DNA of 64,000 bases from the NCBI GenBank assembly GCA_965115885.1, contig OZ220479.1, positions 3,410,001-3,474,000 on the forward strand, in the 5' to 3' direction. Source of the DNA: BD2-11 sp965115885. GTDB taxonomy: Bacteria > Gemmatimonadota > Gemmatimonadetes > Longimicrobiales > Gaopeijiaceae. Positions 24,615 through 33,602 of the stretch are shown in pieces (positions within the stretch are counted from its first letter, which is position 1; every line of letters starts with the position of its first letter). Position numbers and translations under genes: made by a program. Below the pieces are notes generated by a model. That model saw nothing but the letters and a program-made list of their open reading frames with translations. It searched no databases and was not told where the DNA came from.

Positions 24615-25498
24615 GGGAGTGCTCCGCTTCGGGGGTTGGAACGCGCAGTCTTCCGGTGGTTTTTTCGCCCTTCGTCTCAGGAGGCGAAGGGCGACGCGAT
24701 CCGGCGCGCCCACGCCTCGTCGTCCGAAAGATCTTTCGGGCGGATGCCGGAGGACGATCCGCGACGCCCGCCTTCGCGTTCCCTCGGAAGAACGGCCGTA
24801 GCCGGCCGACCCCCGCACGCAACCGACGGCCGTGCGCGGGAGGCGTCGCGCCCGAAGACTTGGACCGAGGGGTACGGTCGCTCCTCGACTCTCGCGCGAA
24901 CGCCCCGCCGACGAATCGAGCGGCCGCGCGACGAAACCGACTTCGTTCTCCGGACGACACGCCCGTCCTCTTCCCGCAACGCCCGAGCGCGGCCATGCGG
25001 GACGCGGACTCGGTCGACGACGAAAGCCGCGACCGAAACGGCTTCGGACGCGGCTTGGCGGGCGCCTGCGGGAAGCGAATCCGGTCGCATCCCGGTCCCC
25101 CGCCCGGCGCACCGCGCTCCCCCCTCGCGCTTCGAGGAGGCCGAACGGCCCGTCGCGGAACAGCTCGGCTGCGTCATCGAGGGGCCGTCCCGTGGTTGGA
25201 GGCCGAAGCAATGGTTCCCGATCCCTTCATCTACAACGCGACGTCCCTCGGGGCAAACCGGACGGCGCCTTCGGGAGATCCGGAGAATCCCGGCAACGCA
25301 GCGGGCCCTCGCCCGCAGCCGGAGCGATTCCGCTCGGCCCGCGACGCGAACCGCCCGATCCTCGTCCTTCCCGGCCGGCGGTTTCCGGGCCGCCCGCTTG
25401 CTCGGGCTACTCCGTCTTCCGTACCCTCCGTTCACCGAGGCTCGCGGGAGAATCCGGGCCGACGCACGTGCGTCCGTCGTATCGGCGAGGGTACCCCC
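24615..25498. other. 884-bp region without a supportable gene
   Basis: Only Arg/Pro/Ser-rich open frames without motifs are found on either strand. It presumably contains the divergent promoters of the Nramp-like gene and the DUF3224 gene. No good -35/-10 pair was found. Confidence 0.4.
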
Positions 25499-25905
25499 AT
25501 GAAAATCGTTTCCAGCTTCGAAGTCGTCGGCTGGGACGCCAAGCCGTACGGCGAAGGAAGCGAAGGACCGACCCTCTCCGAAGCGCGCGTCGTCAAGCGT
25601 TACCGGGGCGATCTGGACGGAGAGGGTCGGGCGCGGTTGCTGATGTGCCGCGCCAGCGCCGACGGCCCCTTGGAGAACGCGGGTACATCGCGTCGGAACG
25701 GATCTCGGGCACGCTGGGTGGGCGCGAGGGCACCTTCGTGCTCCAGCACTGGGGAATCGCCCCGGCCGGCGCCGCGCCGCATACCGCCGGGCACGTGGTG
25801 CCCGGATCCGGAACGGGTGAACTGAAGGGCCTGTCCGGCTCCGCGGAGATCCATGCCGACGCGGACGGTCGGCACGCGCTGACCCTGGATTGCCGAATCG
25901 ACTAG
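25499..25905 (+). pseudogene. DUF3224 family protein, broken by a one-base frameshift
   Basis: The gene starts MKIVSSFEVVGWDAKPY at 25499 and runs in frame through ARLLMCRASADGPLENAG. It then continues in another frame as YIASERISGTLGGREGTF, FVLQHWG and VVPGSGTGELKGLSG, ending TAG at 25905. Together these make a complete DUF3224 protein of about 135 residues, a small beta-barrel family of unknown function with the hallmark GTLGGREGTFVLQH. The shift lies at about 25680, where a GCGGGT sequence lacks one base. Both halves are well conserved, so this is either recent damage or a sequence error. Confidence 0.75.
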
Positions 25906-26807
25906 GCGGCCGCTGGAGGCCGGGTCGGTCCGAGCCGCGCGCCTCGGCGGCGATCCCTGCCCCAGAACGCCGTAGGTGCCCCAGAATCAGGCGAACGGAG
26001 ACGTACAGCCCCAGCATCGGAACGAATACCCAGACGACGTTGGGACCGACGACGTGGGAACCGACGTCGGAACGGGGGTGGCGAACCCGTTCCCCACGTC
26101 GACGTTGAACCCGACGAGCTGCGCTCCTCGTGCGCCGAATCGACCATCGAGCGCGTTGCCCAGACATCCGCCCAGACCGTCGGAGACAGGGTCCGGGTCG
26201 GCGGCACCTTGGTGGCCGGGAAATTCGACGCGTGAAGGCCGTCTTCGGCTGAGCGCGGGAGACCGCGGGCGGCGGGCGGGCGGTTTCACGCCGCAACTCG
26301 CGCCAGTACCCGGCGCGGGCGCCGATGCAGTCCCTTCGGAGGAAGAGGAACACTTCCCAGCAGCAAATCGGCGGATTCGCCGGAAGAACACGCCGAGCGG
26401 GAAATGGACGGCGCTCAGGTTCCCGGAGAAGCGGTGGCGGGAACCGATGCCGAGCGCGGCGAGGAGCGCGACCGTCAGCGCGGCGAACCATCCGACCGCC
26501 ACCCCCCGCCCGCCGTTCGCTCGCGCGGGTTCGCAGCCCTCTCGCCGAGGTCGCGTCCACTCATCGCCCGAGCCCCTCGCGCGATCGGAGGCGTCCGGCG
26601 TCCCGGGAGCGGCTGCGGGGGAGCGAGTGGACCGGAGAGCCCGAACTCCGCGCGTTCGTCCGGAATCCTGGGCGACGGGCGCCCTCGCCTTGCCCGACCC
26701 GACCTCCACCCGGAAGTTTACGGACGAGAACCGGTTCATGGGAACGCTCGGGATCGGGTCCGGCTCGGCCGGATTCCGCAAACGAGGCGATGCACGAGGA
26801 CGACGAA
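25906..26807. other. 902-bp region with possible gene decay
   Basis: No intact gene is present. On the minus strand, pieces of a membrane-protein-like sequence occur in different frames (see findings for 25970-26600). Near 26035-26075 the plus strand has an internally repetitive GACGACGTGGGAACCGACGT stretch. Confidence 0.35.
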
Positions 26808-29800
26808 ATGGGAGCTTCCGCAAAGGCGACGTTCTGCACGATGGGGCTCATGGGCGTTCTGGCCGCGGGCGCCGGGGCCCAGCAAGCGACCCGGACCCAG
26901 CCGGTCGAGGGCATGCGCGACAACGGCACCGGATACCACGCTCTGGTGGGGGCGCGGGTGGTGACCGGGCCGGGACAGGTCGTGGACGACGCCACGGTCG
27001 TGATCCGCGACGGGCTCGTCCAAGCGGTCGGGCGGAGCGATCCGCCGCCGGGCGCACGGGTGTGGGATCTCGAGGGGCTCACGGTGTACCCGGGCTTCAT
27101 CGACGCGCACGCGGATCTGGGAACGGACGACGTCCCGGAGGACGGCGACTCCGGACCCACGCACTGGAATCCGCAGGTCCGGGCTTGGTTTTCCGTCACG
27201 CGTCACCTTCGGGACGACGCGGAGCGCCGCGCGGCGCTCCGCTCGCAGGGGTTCGGCGCGGCGCTGGCGGTTCCCAGACAGGGAATCTTCCGGGGCACCG
27301 CCTCGCTGGTCAACCTCGGAGACGAGGGCGTGCGCGACCGGGTGTTGCGCCCCGACGTCGCCCAGGCCGTCGGCTTCCAGCGCTCCTTCGAGCTGGGCGG
27401 ATCGTATCCGAACTCCGCCATGGGAACGATCGCGCTGATGAAGCAAACCTTCATGGACGCCGACTGGTACCGGCGCGCTTGGGACGCCTACGAGTCGAGC
27501 GGCCGCGCCTTCCTCCCTCCGGAAACGAGCGACGCCCTGGCGGCGCTCGAAGACGCGGCGCACGGCGATCAACCGGTCCTCTTCGAGACCGGCAGCGAGG
27601 AGGAGTACCTGAGGGCCCACAGGCTGGCCGCGGAGTTCGGGCTGACCCCGTGGTTTCGCGGCAGCGGCCAGGAGTACCGGCTTCTGGACGTGTTGCGCGG
27701 ACGCGGCGATCCCCTCGTGGTTCCGCTCGATTTTCCGGACGCGCCCGACGTGAGCCATCCGGAAGCGTCGCTCGACGCGTCGCTCGCCGAGTTGCGCCAC
27801 TGGTACTTGGCGCCGGCCGGCCCGGGGCAGCTGGCCGACGCAGGGATCCCCTTCGCCATCACCACCGACGGCCTTTCGTCGCTGAACGAATTTCTGCCCA
27901 ATCTGCGCATCGCGGTGGCTCGGGGACTTTCGGCGGACGACGCCCTGGCGGCGCTCACCACGACGCCGGCCTCCTGGCTCGGCATCGAACGCACGCACGG
28001 AACCGTCGCCGAGGGCAAGGTGGCCAACCTGATCGTCAGCGAGGGCGACCTCTTCGCCGAAGAGGCCACGGTTCGCGACGTGTGGGTTCGCGGCAAGGTC
28101 TACGGCGTGACCCGCCCGGCCCAGATCGATCCCCGGGGCGCCTGGGAAATCGTCTCGGAGGACGAGTGGGGCTTCGAGGCCGTTCTCGTCCTGGAGGGTC
28201 CGCTGAACCGGTTGCGCGGCCATCTCGACATCGCCAGCACCGGACCCGAACTCCCGGGCGGGGCGCGGGTCGAGCTCGCGTCGGTCGGCGCGGTCGCGGA
28301 AACCGGCCGCATCCAAGCCCGCTTCGACGGCGAGGCGCTCGGGTATCAGGGCATGGCGCTCCTGTCGGGTTCGGTGCGCGGCGAGGAGTTCTACGGATGG
28401 ACCTCGTTGCCCAACGGGGCGGACCCGTCCTTCCGCGGCACCCGCACCGAGGACTTCGAGGGCCCGGCGCGCGGTACGGTGGCGATGGACGTTCCCGAGC
28501 TCGACCTTCCCTTCATCCGGCCCATGATGGAGTACGGCCGGAGTTCGTTGCCGGAGCGACCGGCCGCGGTCGTGGTGCGCGACGCGACCGTTTGGACCCA
28601 AGGGCCGGAAGGCGTTCTGGAGGGCGCCGACCTGCTGGTGACCCACGGCACCGTCGAAGCGGTCGGGGTGGACCTGGACGCTCCACCGGGCGCGGTGGAG
28701 ATCGACGCCGACGGCAAACACGTCACGCCGGGACTCATCGATCCGCACATCCACTCGGGCGTCAGCGCCGTGAACGAGAGCGGCTTCGCGATCGTTCCCG
28801 AAGTGCGCATGGGCGACGTCGTGACCCACAACAACATCTGGATGTACCGGCAGTTGGCCGGCGGGCTGACCGCAGCGCACGTCAAGCACGGGTCCGCGAA
28901 TCCCATCGGGGGCGAGAACGTCTTCGTGAAGATGCGCTGGGGCGCGTTGCCCGAAGAACTCAAGCTGGAGAACGCGCCCCGTACCGTGAAGTTCGCTCTG
29001 GGCGAGAACCCGAAGCGACGTCAGGGCCGCTACCCCGACACCCGCATGGGGACGCAGGAGATCATCCGCGATCACTTCATGGCCGCGCGCGACTACGAGC
29101 GGGCGTGGCGGCGGTGGGAGGAGAACCGGGAGGGGTTGCCGCCGCGCCGGGATCTGCGCATGGAGGCGATCCTCGACATCCTCGACCAAGAGCTGCTCAT
29201 TTCGTCGCACGGCTATCGCGCGGACGAGTTCCTCGCGCTGATCCGGCTGGCGGAGGAGTTCGGCTTCCGGGTCCAGACGCTGCAGCACGGGGTCGAGGCC
29301 TACAAGATCGCGCCCGAGCTCGCCGCGTCCGGAGTCGCCGCGGTGGTCTGGAGCGACTGGGGCGCCTTCAAGCTCGAGGCCTACGACGCGACGGCGTACA
29401 ACGCGCGCATCCTCATGGAGGCCGGGGTGGTGACTTCGCTGCACTCCGACAACAGCGAGATCGCCAGCCGCATGAACTGGGAGGCGGGCAAGTTGCTGCG
29501 CACCGGGCTCACCCCCGAGCAGGCGCTCTCGACGGTGACCAACCAAGCGGCGCAGGCGATGGCGATCCACGACCGCATCGGCTCGCTGGAGCCCGGCAAG
29601 GACGCCGACTTCGTGATCTGGAGCGGGGACCCGCTCTCGCAGTTCTCGCGCGCCGAGCAGACGTGGGTCGACGGTCGCCGATACTTCTCGATCGAGGAGG
29701 ACGCGGCCCTGCGGGACCGCATCGCAGAGGAACGCACACAGCTCATCCAGGCCATCCTGTCCGCGGAGAACGACGGGAGCCGGAGCGCTCAGACGGAGAG

Positions 29801-29810
29801 AAACCGATGA
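26808..29810 (+). CDS. secreted double-module amidohydrolase
   Basis: This protein of 1000 residues has a signal peptide (TMGLMGVLAAGAGAQQ) and two amidohydrolase-superfamily modules in tandem. The first has VYPGFIDAHADLG with His-Ala-Asp at the usual His-x-His site. The second has VTPGLIDPHIHSG with an intact His-x-His, followed by LISSHGYRADEF, TLQHGVEAYKIAPE and a LHSDNSE segment supplying the late Asp. Between them is a beta-rich stretch (residues about 455-590). Such proteins hydrolyse cyclic amides or peptide-like substrates outside the cytoplasm; the real substrate is unknown. ATG 26808 is chosen over 26790 because GAGGA lies at good distance before it. The stop overlaps the ATG of the next amidohydrolase gene (ATGA), so the two are probably co-translated as partners. 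Confidence 0.85.
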   Translation: MGASAKATFCTMGLMGVLAAGAGAQQATRTQPVEGMRDNGTGYHALVGARVVTGPGQVVDDATVVIRDGLVQAVGRSDPPPGARVWDLEGLTVYPGFIDAHADLGTDDVPEDGDSGPTHWNPQVRAWFSVTRHLRDDAERRAALRSQGFGAALAVPRQGIFRGTASLVNLGDEGVRDRVLRPDVAQAVGFQRSFELGGSYPNSAMGTIALMKQTFMDADWYRRAWDAYESSGRAFLPPETSDALAALEDAAHGDQPVLFETGSEEEYLRAHRLAAEFGLTPWFRGSGQEYRLLDVLRGRGDPLVVPLDFPDAPDVSHPEASLDASLAELRHWYLAPAGPGQLADAGIPFAITTDGLSSLNEFLPNLRIAVARGLSADDALAALTTTPASWLGIERTHGTVAEGKVANLIVSEGDLFAEEATVRDVWVRGKVYGVTRPAQIDPRGAWEIVSEDEWGFEAVLVLEGPLNRLRGHLDIASTGPELPGGARVELASVGAVAETGRIQARFDGEALGYQGMALLSGSVRGEEFYGWTSLPNGADPSFRGTRTEDFEGPARGTVAMDVPELDLPFIRPMMEYGRSSLPERPAAVVVRDATVWTQGPEGVLEGADLLVTHGTVEAVGVDLDAPPGAVEIDADGKHVTPGLIDPHIHSGVSAVNESGFAIVPEVRMGDVVTHNNIWMYRQLAGGLTAAHVKHGSANPIGGENVFVKMRWGALPEELKLENAPRTVKFALGENPKRRQGRYPDTRMGTQEIIRDHFMAARDYERAWRRWEENREGLPPRRDLRMEAILDILDQELLISSHGYRADEFLALIRLAEEFGFRVQTLQHGVEAYKIAPELAASGVAAVVWSDWGAFKLEAYDATAYNARILMEAGVVTSLHSDNSEIASRMNWEAGKLLRTGLTPEQALSTVTNQAAQAMAIHDRIGSLEPGKDADFVIWSGDPLSQFSRAEQTWVDGRRYFSIEEDAALRDRIAEERTQLIQAILSAENDGSRSAQTERNR

Positions 29811-31162
29811 CGGCGACGCAGCGACGAGCGACGAAGAAAGGCGCGGCCTGCGCGGCCTTGGCGATCCTGTGGACGATGGCGTCGGCGGAGACTCGGGCCC
29901 AGGTACGGATGACGGTGCCCCCGCAATCGGAGCCGATGGCCCTGCGCGGAGCGACCATTCACACCGTCACCAGCGGCGTGATCGAAAACGGGACCATCCT
30001 CTTCGAGAACGGAGTGATCGCCGCGGTCGGCGCCGACGTGGAGATTCCGGCCGGGACCCGCGTGATCGACGCGGCCGGCAAGCACGTCTACCCCGGGCTG
30101 ATCGACGCCTACAGCACCGTGGGGATCAGCGAGATCGGCGCGGTCGGCGTCTCCAGCGACGTCAACGAGCTGGGCGACTTCAACCCCAACGTGCGCGCGG
30201 ACGTGGCCGTGAACGCCGAGAGTCGGCACATCGGCACGACGCGTTCGGCCGGCGTGCTCACCACGCTCACGACCCCCGACGGCGGGCTCGTCTCCGGGAT
30301 GTCCTCCGCGCTCGCCCTGGAGGGCTGGAGCTGGGAAGAGATGTCGATGCAGTCGGCCGCCGCGCTCAACGTGAACTGGCCGAACCCGAACCCCCGCCGC
30401 TTCCGCAGATTCGGCGGCCCTCCCCCCGGGCAGCGAGAGGAGCCCCCGAGCTACGAGGAACAGGTGCGGCAACTCAAGGACTTCTTCGCCGAGGCGCGAG
30501 CGTATCGCGACGCGGCCGCCGCGGGCGAGGAGTTGCGCAGCGACTCCCGCTACGCGGCGATGGCGCCGATCTTCGACGGGGACCTCCCGGTCGTGGTCGC
30601 GGCCGACGGCGCGGCCCAGATCAACGACGCCGTCACCTGGGCGCAGGAGGAGAACCTCAGGATCGTCATCCGGGGCGGCCGCGACGCCATCCACGTGGCG
30701 GACCGTCTCGTCTCCGAGGACGTTCCGGTCATCCTGACGTCGACGATGGCCGCCCCCGGCCGAGACCACGAGGGCTACGACGGCGCCTACTCGATGCCGG
30801 CGCGCCTGCACGAGGCGGGGGTGCGCTTCGCGATCTCCGGCGGCTCGGGAGCCCTGTATTCGAACCGACTGCCCTTCGAGGCGGGAGTTGCGGTCGCGTT
30901 CGGGCTTCCGGAGGAGGAGGCGCTGAATGCGGTGACCATCAATCCCGCACGGTTCCTGGGGCTCGAGGACCGAATCGGATCCTTGGAGCCGGGCAAGCAG
31001 GCGACCTTCCTCGTCACCACGGGCACGCCGCTGGACACGACCACCGACATCGAGCAGGCCTACATCCAGGGCCGCGAGCTCGACATGATGGACATCCAGA
31101 AATTCTTCTTCGAGAAGTACATGGAGAAGGTCAGGCAGCACATGCGCCGGGTGATCATGTAG
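29807..31162 (+). CDS. secreted amidohydrolase-fold protein lacking the His-x-His metal site
   Basis: This 451-residue protein begins with a signal peptide (ACAALAILWTMASAETRAQ) and a typical amidohydrolase composite beta domain (GATIHTVTSGVIENGTILFENG). Where active members have GxxDxHxH, this one reads VYPGLIDAYSTVGISE, so the first metal ligands are missing. Later parts of the fold remain: FAISGGSGALYSNRLPFEAG, VTINPARFLGLEDRIGSLEPGK and the closing beta strands. It is probably non-catalytic or has a changed active site, perhaps a partner subunit of the overlapping upstream amidohydrolase. A strong hairpin follows the stop. Confidence 0.85.
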   Translation: MTATQRRATKKGAACAALAILWTMASAETRAQVRMTVPPQSEPMALRGATIHTVTSGVIENGTILFENGVIAAVGADVEIPAGTRVIDAAGKHVYPGLIDAYSTVGISEIGAVGVSSDVNELGDFNPNVRADVAVNAESRHIGTTRSAGVLTTLTTPDGGLVSGMSSALALEGWSWEEMSMQSAAALNVNWPNPNPRRFRRFGGPPPGQREEPPSYEEQVRQLKDFFAEARAYRDAAAAGEELRSDSRYAAMAPIFDGDLPVVVAADGAAQINDAVTWAQEENLRIVIRGGRDAIHVADRLVSEDVPVILTSTMAAPGRDHEGYDGAYSMPARLHEAGVRFAISGGSGALYSNRLPFEAGVAVAFGLPEEEALNAVTINPARFLGLEDRIGSLEPGKQATFLVTTGTPLDTTTDIEQAYIQGRELDMMDIQKFFFEKYMEKVRQHMRRVIM

Positions 31163-31188
31163 CGCGGCGCAACCGAACTCCGCCGACA

Positions 31189-31216
31189 CCCCCGCCGGCA
31201 TCGGGCGAGGCGGGGG
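31189..31216 (+). terminator. hairpin after the amidohydrolase pair
   Basis: CCCCCGCC and GGCGGGGG form a perfect 8-bp stem around a 12-nt loop, 26 bp after the stop codon. There is no T run. Confidence 0.5.
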
Positions 31217-31732
31217 ACGCCGGGGCCGGGCCGCCGCGCCGAACGATCGCGTTCTTTCCGCGGCCCTGCCGTCTTTTCGTCTTCCGGGTCGCGCGGCGGC
31301 CCCGCGAACGCGGGACAACGCCCGTCCGGCGCGAGCGTCTTCTCCGAATCCGAGCGCCCGTCGGACCGTCCCGGCGGCGGCGGCGCGAGGCCGGAGAGCC
31401 GTCGGTTCTCGACCGTTCCGGGTGGAACGGCACGGGTCGGCTTCCAGATTCCAAGCGGTCCGCCCGGGAGATTCCGGAGCGGCTCGCGGATCGGTTGGAA
31501 CGCGCACGGCGGACGCTCCCGCCCCAGAAACGCGCGGAAGCGGAACGCTTCGCCGAAGAGACTCCTCGGGCGTGCGAGCCGACGAGCCGCCATGCGCGTC
31601 CGGAGCTTGCCGACGGAGGAATTCCTGAGAAATATGGTGCTTGGCCGGGGGGCCGCCCACCGGCTGCGACGGGCACGGTCCGGGTGCGCCTGCCGGGCGC
31701 CCCGCCGCCCGAACAACCATGGAGACCAGCCG
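31217..31732. other. 516-bp spacer
   Basis: I see no gene. Open frames are Arg/Pro-rich without motifs. A ribosome site GGAGA lies at 31721-31725 for the next gene. No clear promoter was found. Confidence 0.4.
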
Positions 31733-32326
31733 ATGAACCCGAAGCTCCCGCAGGCCACCTCCGCACGGTTTCTTCCTCGCGCGCCGTCCACGTTGCTTCC
31801 CCTGTTCCTGGGCGCGCTGACGGCCGCGGCCCCGCCCCCCGCCACCGCCCAGCAACCTGCCGTCGGCATGGACGACGGCGCGTCCGTGGACGCGATCATC
31901 GCGGCCCTCTACGACGTCATCTCCGGCGACGCGGGCGAGGCCCGCGACTGGGAGCGCTTCCGGGCGCTGTTCGCTTCGGGCGCGACCCTGAGTCCGGTGG
32001 GACGCCCGGGCGGCGGCTCCGCCTACGCGCGCAGGGTGATCACCCCCGACGAGTACGCCGACAGGGTCGGCGAGTCGCTGGAGGCCGACGGCTTCCACGA
32101 GGCGGAAATCCACCGGGTGACCGAGGAATACGGCGCGATCGCGCACGCCTTCAGCACCTACGAGTCGCGCAGGAGCGCGAGCGACCCGGAGCCGTTCGCC
32201 CGCGGCATCAACTCGATTCAGTTGATGAACGACGGGTCGCGCTGGTGGGTGGTGTCGATTTTCTGGCTCGGGGAAGAGCCCGAACGTCCGATTCCGGCGA
32301 AGTACCTTCCCGGAAACGGCGGTTAG
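31733..32326 (+). CDS. secreted SnoaL/NTF2-like domain protein
   Basis: This 197-residue protein has an N-terminal signal peptide (STLLPLFLGALTAAAPPPATAQQ). The mature part has the NTF2/SnoaL-like pattern: an opening helix SVDAIIAALYDVIS, then DWERFRALFASGATLSPVG, helices around TPDEYADRVGESLEADGFHE, and a beta sheet with AIAHAFSTYESR and GINSIQLMNDGSRWWVVSIFW. These folds bind small hydrophobic ligands or serve as exported enzymes of unknown substrate. The ATG at 31733 has GGAGA 8 bp upstream. It is 88 bp upstream of the MscS gene and may or may not share its transcript. Confidence 0.75.
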   Translation: MNPKLPQATSARFLPRAPSTLLPLFLGALTAAAPPPATAQQPAVGMDDGASVDAIIAALYDVISGDAGEARDWERFRALFASGATLSPVGRPGGGSAYARRVITPDEYADRVGESLEADGFHEAEIHRVTEEYGAIAHAFSTYESRRSASDPEPFARGINSIQLMNDGSRWWVVSIFWLGEEPERPIPAKYLPGNGG

Positions 32327-32414
32327 CCTGCCTTCCGGCGGGGACGGGCGCGGGGCGGATGCCCGGAACGGCGCCGTCCATCCGGATTTTTCCCCAAGAG
32401 GCGCCCGCCGACCG

Positions 32415-33602
32415 ATGACGCGAGACGCCGCCCGCGGCGCCGCGAAACGCTTCGCGCGCGCCGCGGGCCGAACCCTCCTTCCGCTGCTGGCCGCGGCGTG
32501 CGCGGATTCCGCGCCGCCGGAGTCGGCGTCCGGCACGGTGGTGATCATGGGAACGGAACGAGCTTCCGCGACCGGCGCCCCCCGAGCAACCGGCGTCCAA
32601 GTTCCGCCGCCGCTCTCGCAGGGCGCTCCGGACTCCCTCGCCGCCCAGCTGAGCGACATCGCGGCGACGCAGCGGTCGATACTGTCCCGGCTGGAGGCGA
32701 TGGAGGGGAGCGGGCCGGGGGCCGTGGAGGCCCGGGCCGACACCGCCGGTCCGGGCCTCGGCCTGGAGGACGCGACCGAGGAAGTCCGCAGCCTCGGGGT
32801 CGGCATCTTCTGGTCGCTGATCGTCATCGTCGTCTTCCACTTTCTGATCCGAGCGCTGGCATGGATTCTGGAGACGCTGGCCGAACGGAGCGTCAGGCGC
32901 CGGCTTTCCATCAAATGGCTCATCCCCATCACGCGCATGGCGCTCTGGGGGATCGCGGCCTATCTCATCCTGCGCACCGTGTTCCGAGTCGACGCCCAAG
33001 GGCTCTTGGCGGCGAGCGCGGCGTTGGGCTTGGCGCTCGGCATCGCGGCGCAGGACCTGCTCAAGAACATATTCGGGGGGCTGATCGTGGTCTTCGACAA
33101 GCCCTTCCAGGTGGGCGACAAGATCTCGGTCGGAGGCACCTACGGAGAGGTGGTGTCGATCGGCCTCAGATCGACGCGCATCGTGACCGCCGACGACAAC
33201 CTGGTGACCGTGCCCAACTCGCAGGTCGTGGAGGAGCAGGTCGCCAACGCCAACGCCGGGAAGTTGAACTGCCAAGTCGTGACCGACCTTCACCTGCCGG
33301 GCCGGGTGGACGAGCGCCTGGCCCGAAAGATCGCCTTCGAGGCCGCGGTGACCTCCCAGTACGTCTTTCTGGGCAAGCCCATCGTGGTGCTCGTGGGGGA
33401 CGAATTCCGCACCACGTTCGTCACCCGCGTGCGGGTGAAGGCCTACGTGCTGGATCCCCGCTACGAGTTCCTGATGCAGAGCGATGTCACCGAACGCGCC
33501 CGCGACGGCTTTCGCGCCGCCGGGCTGGTGCCGGAGCGCGTCTGGTACCCGATGGTCGAACCCCCGGAGGCGTCCGCCCCGGGTGCGCGGCGCGGGCGAT
33601 GA
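32415..33602 (+). CDS. MscS-family mechanosensitive channel
   Basis: This 395-residue MscS-type channel begins with a basic region and LLPLLAAACADS, which may be a lipoprotein-like signal although the lipobox is imperfect. About 90 residues of Ser/Pro-rich and helical extracytoplasmic sequence follow. Three membrane helices come next: IFWSLIVIVVFHFLI, WLIPITRMALWGIAAYLIL, and the pore helix AALGLALGIAAQDLLKNIFGGL. The MscS beta domain (PFQVGDKISVGGTYGEV, DDNLVTVPNSQVV) and an alpha/beta C-terminal domain complete it. It would open under membrane tension or, in some family members, on ligand binding. Its last codons overlap the start of a 1030-residue coiled-coil protein (ATGA), which strongly suggests a functional pair. 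Confidence 0.88.
   Translation: MTRDAARGAAKRFARAAGRTLLPLLAAACADSAPPESASGTVVIMGTERASATGAPRATGVQVPPPLSQGAPDSLAAQLSDIAATQRSILSRLEAMEGSGPGAVEARADTAGPGLGLEDATEEVRSLGVGIFWSLIVIVVFHFLIRALAWILETLAERSVRRRLSIKWLIPITRMALWGIAAYLILRTVFRVDAQGLLAASAALGLALGIAAQDLLKNIFGGLIVVFDKPFQVGDKISVGGTYGEVVSIGLRSTRIVTADDNLVTVPNSQVVEEQVANANAGKLNCQVVTDLHLPGRVDERLARKIAFEAAVTSQYVFLGKPIVVLVGDEFRTTFVTRVRVKAYVLDPRYEFLMQSDVTERARDGFRAAGLVPERVWYPMVEPPEASAPGARRGR

Noticed and set aside
25976..31162. A single 1728-codon frame through the amidohydrolase pair
   Set aside because: Only the part from 29807 encodes a recognisable protein with a signal peptide; the rest is out of frame with the 1000-residue amidohydrolase gene.
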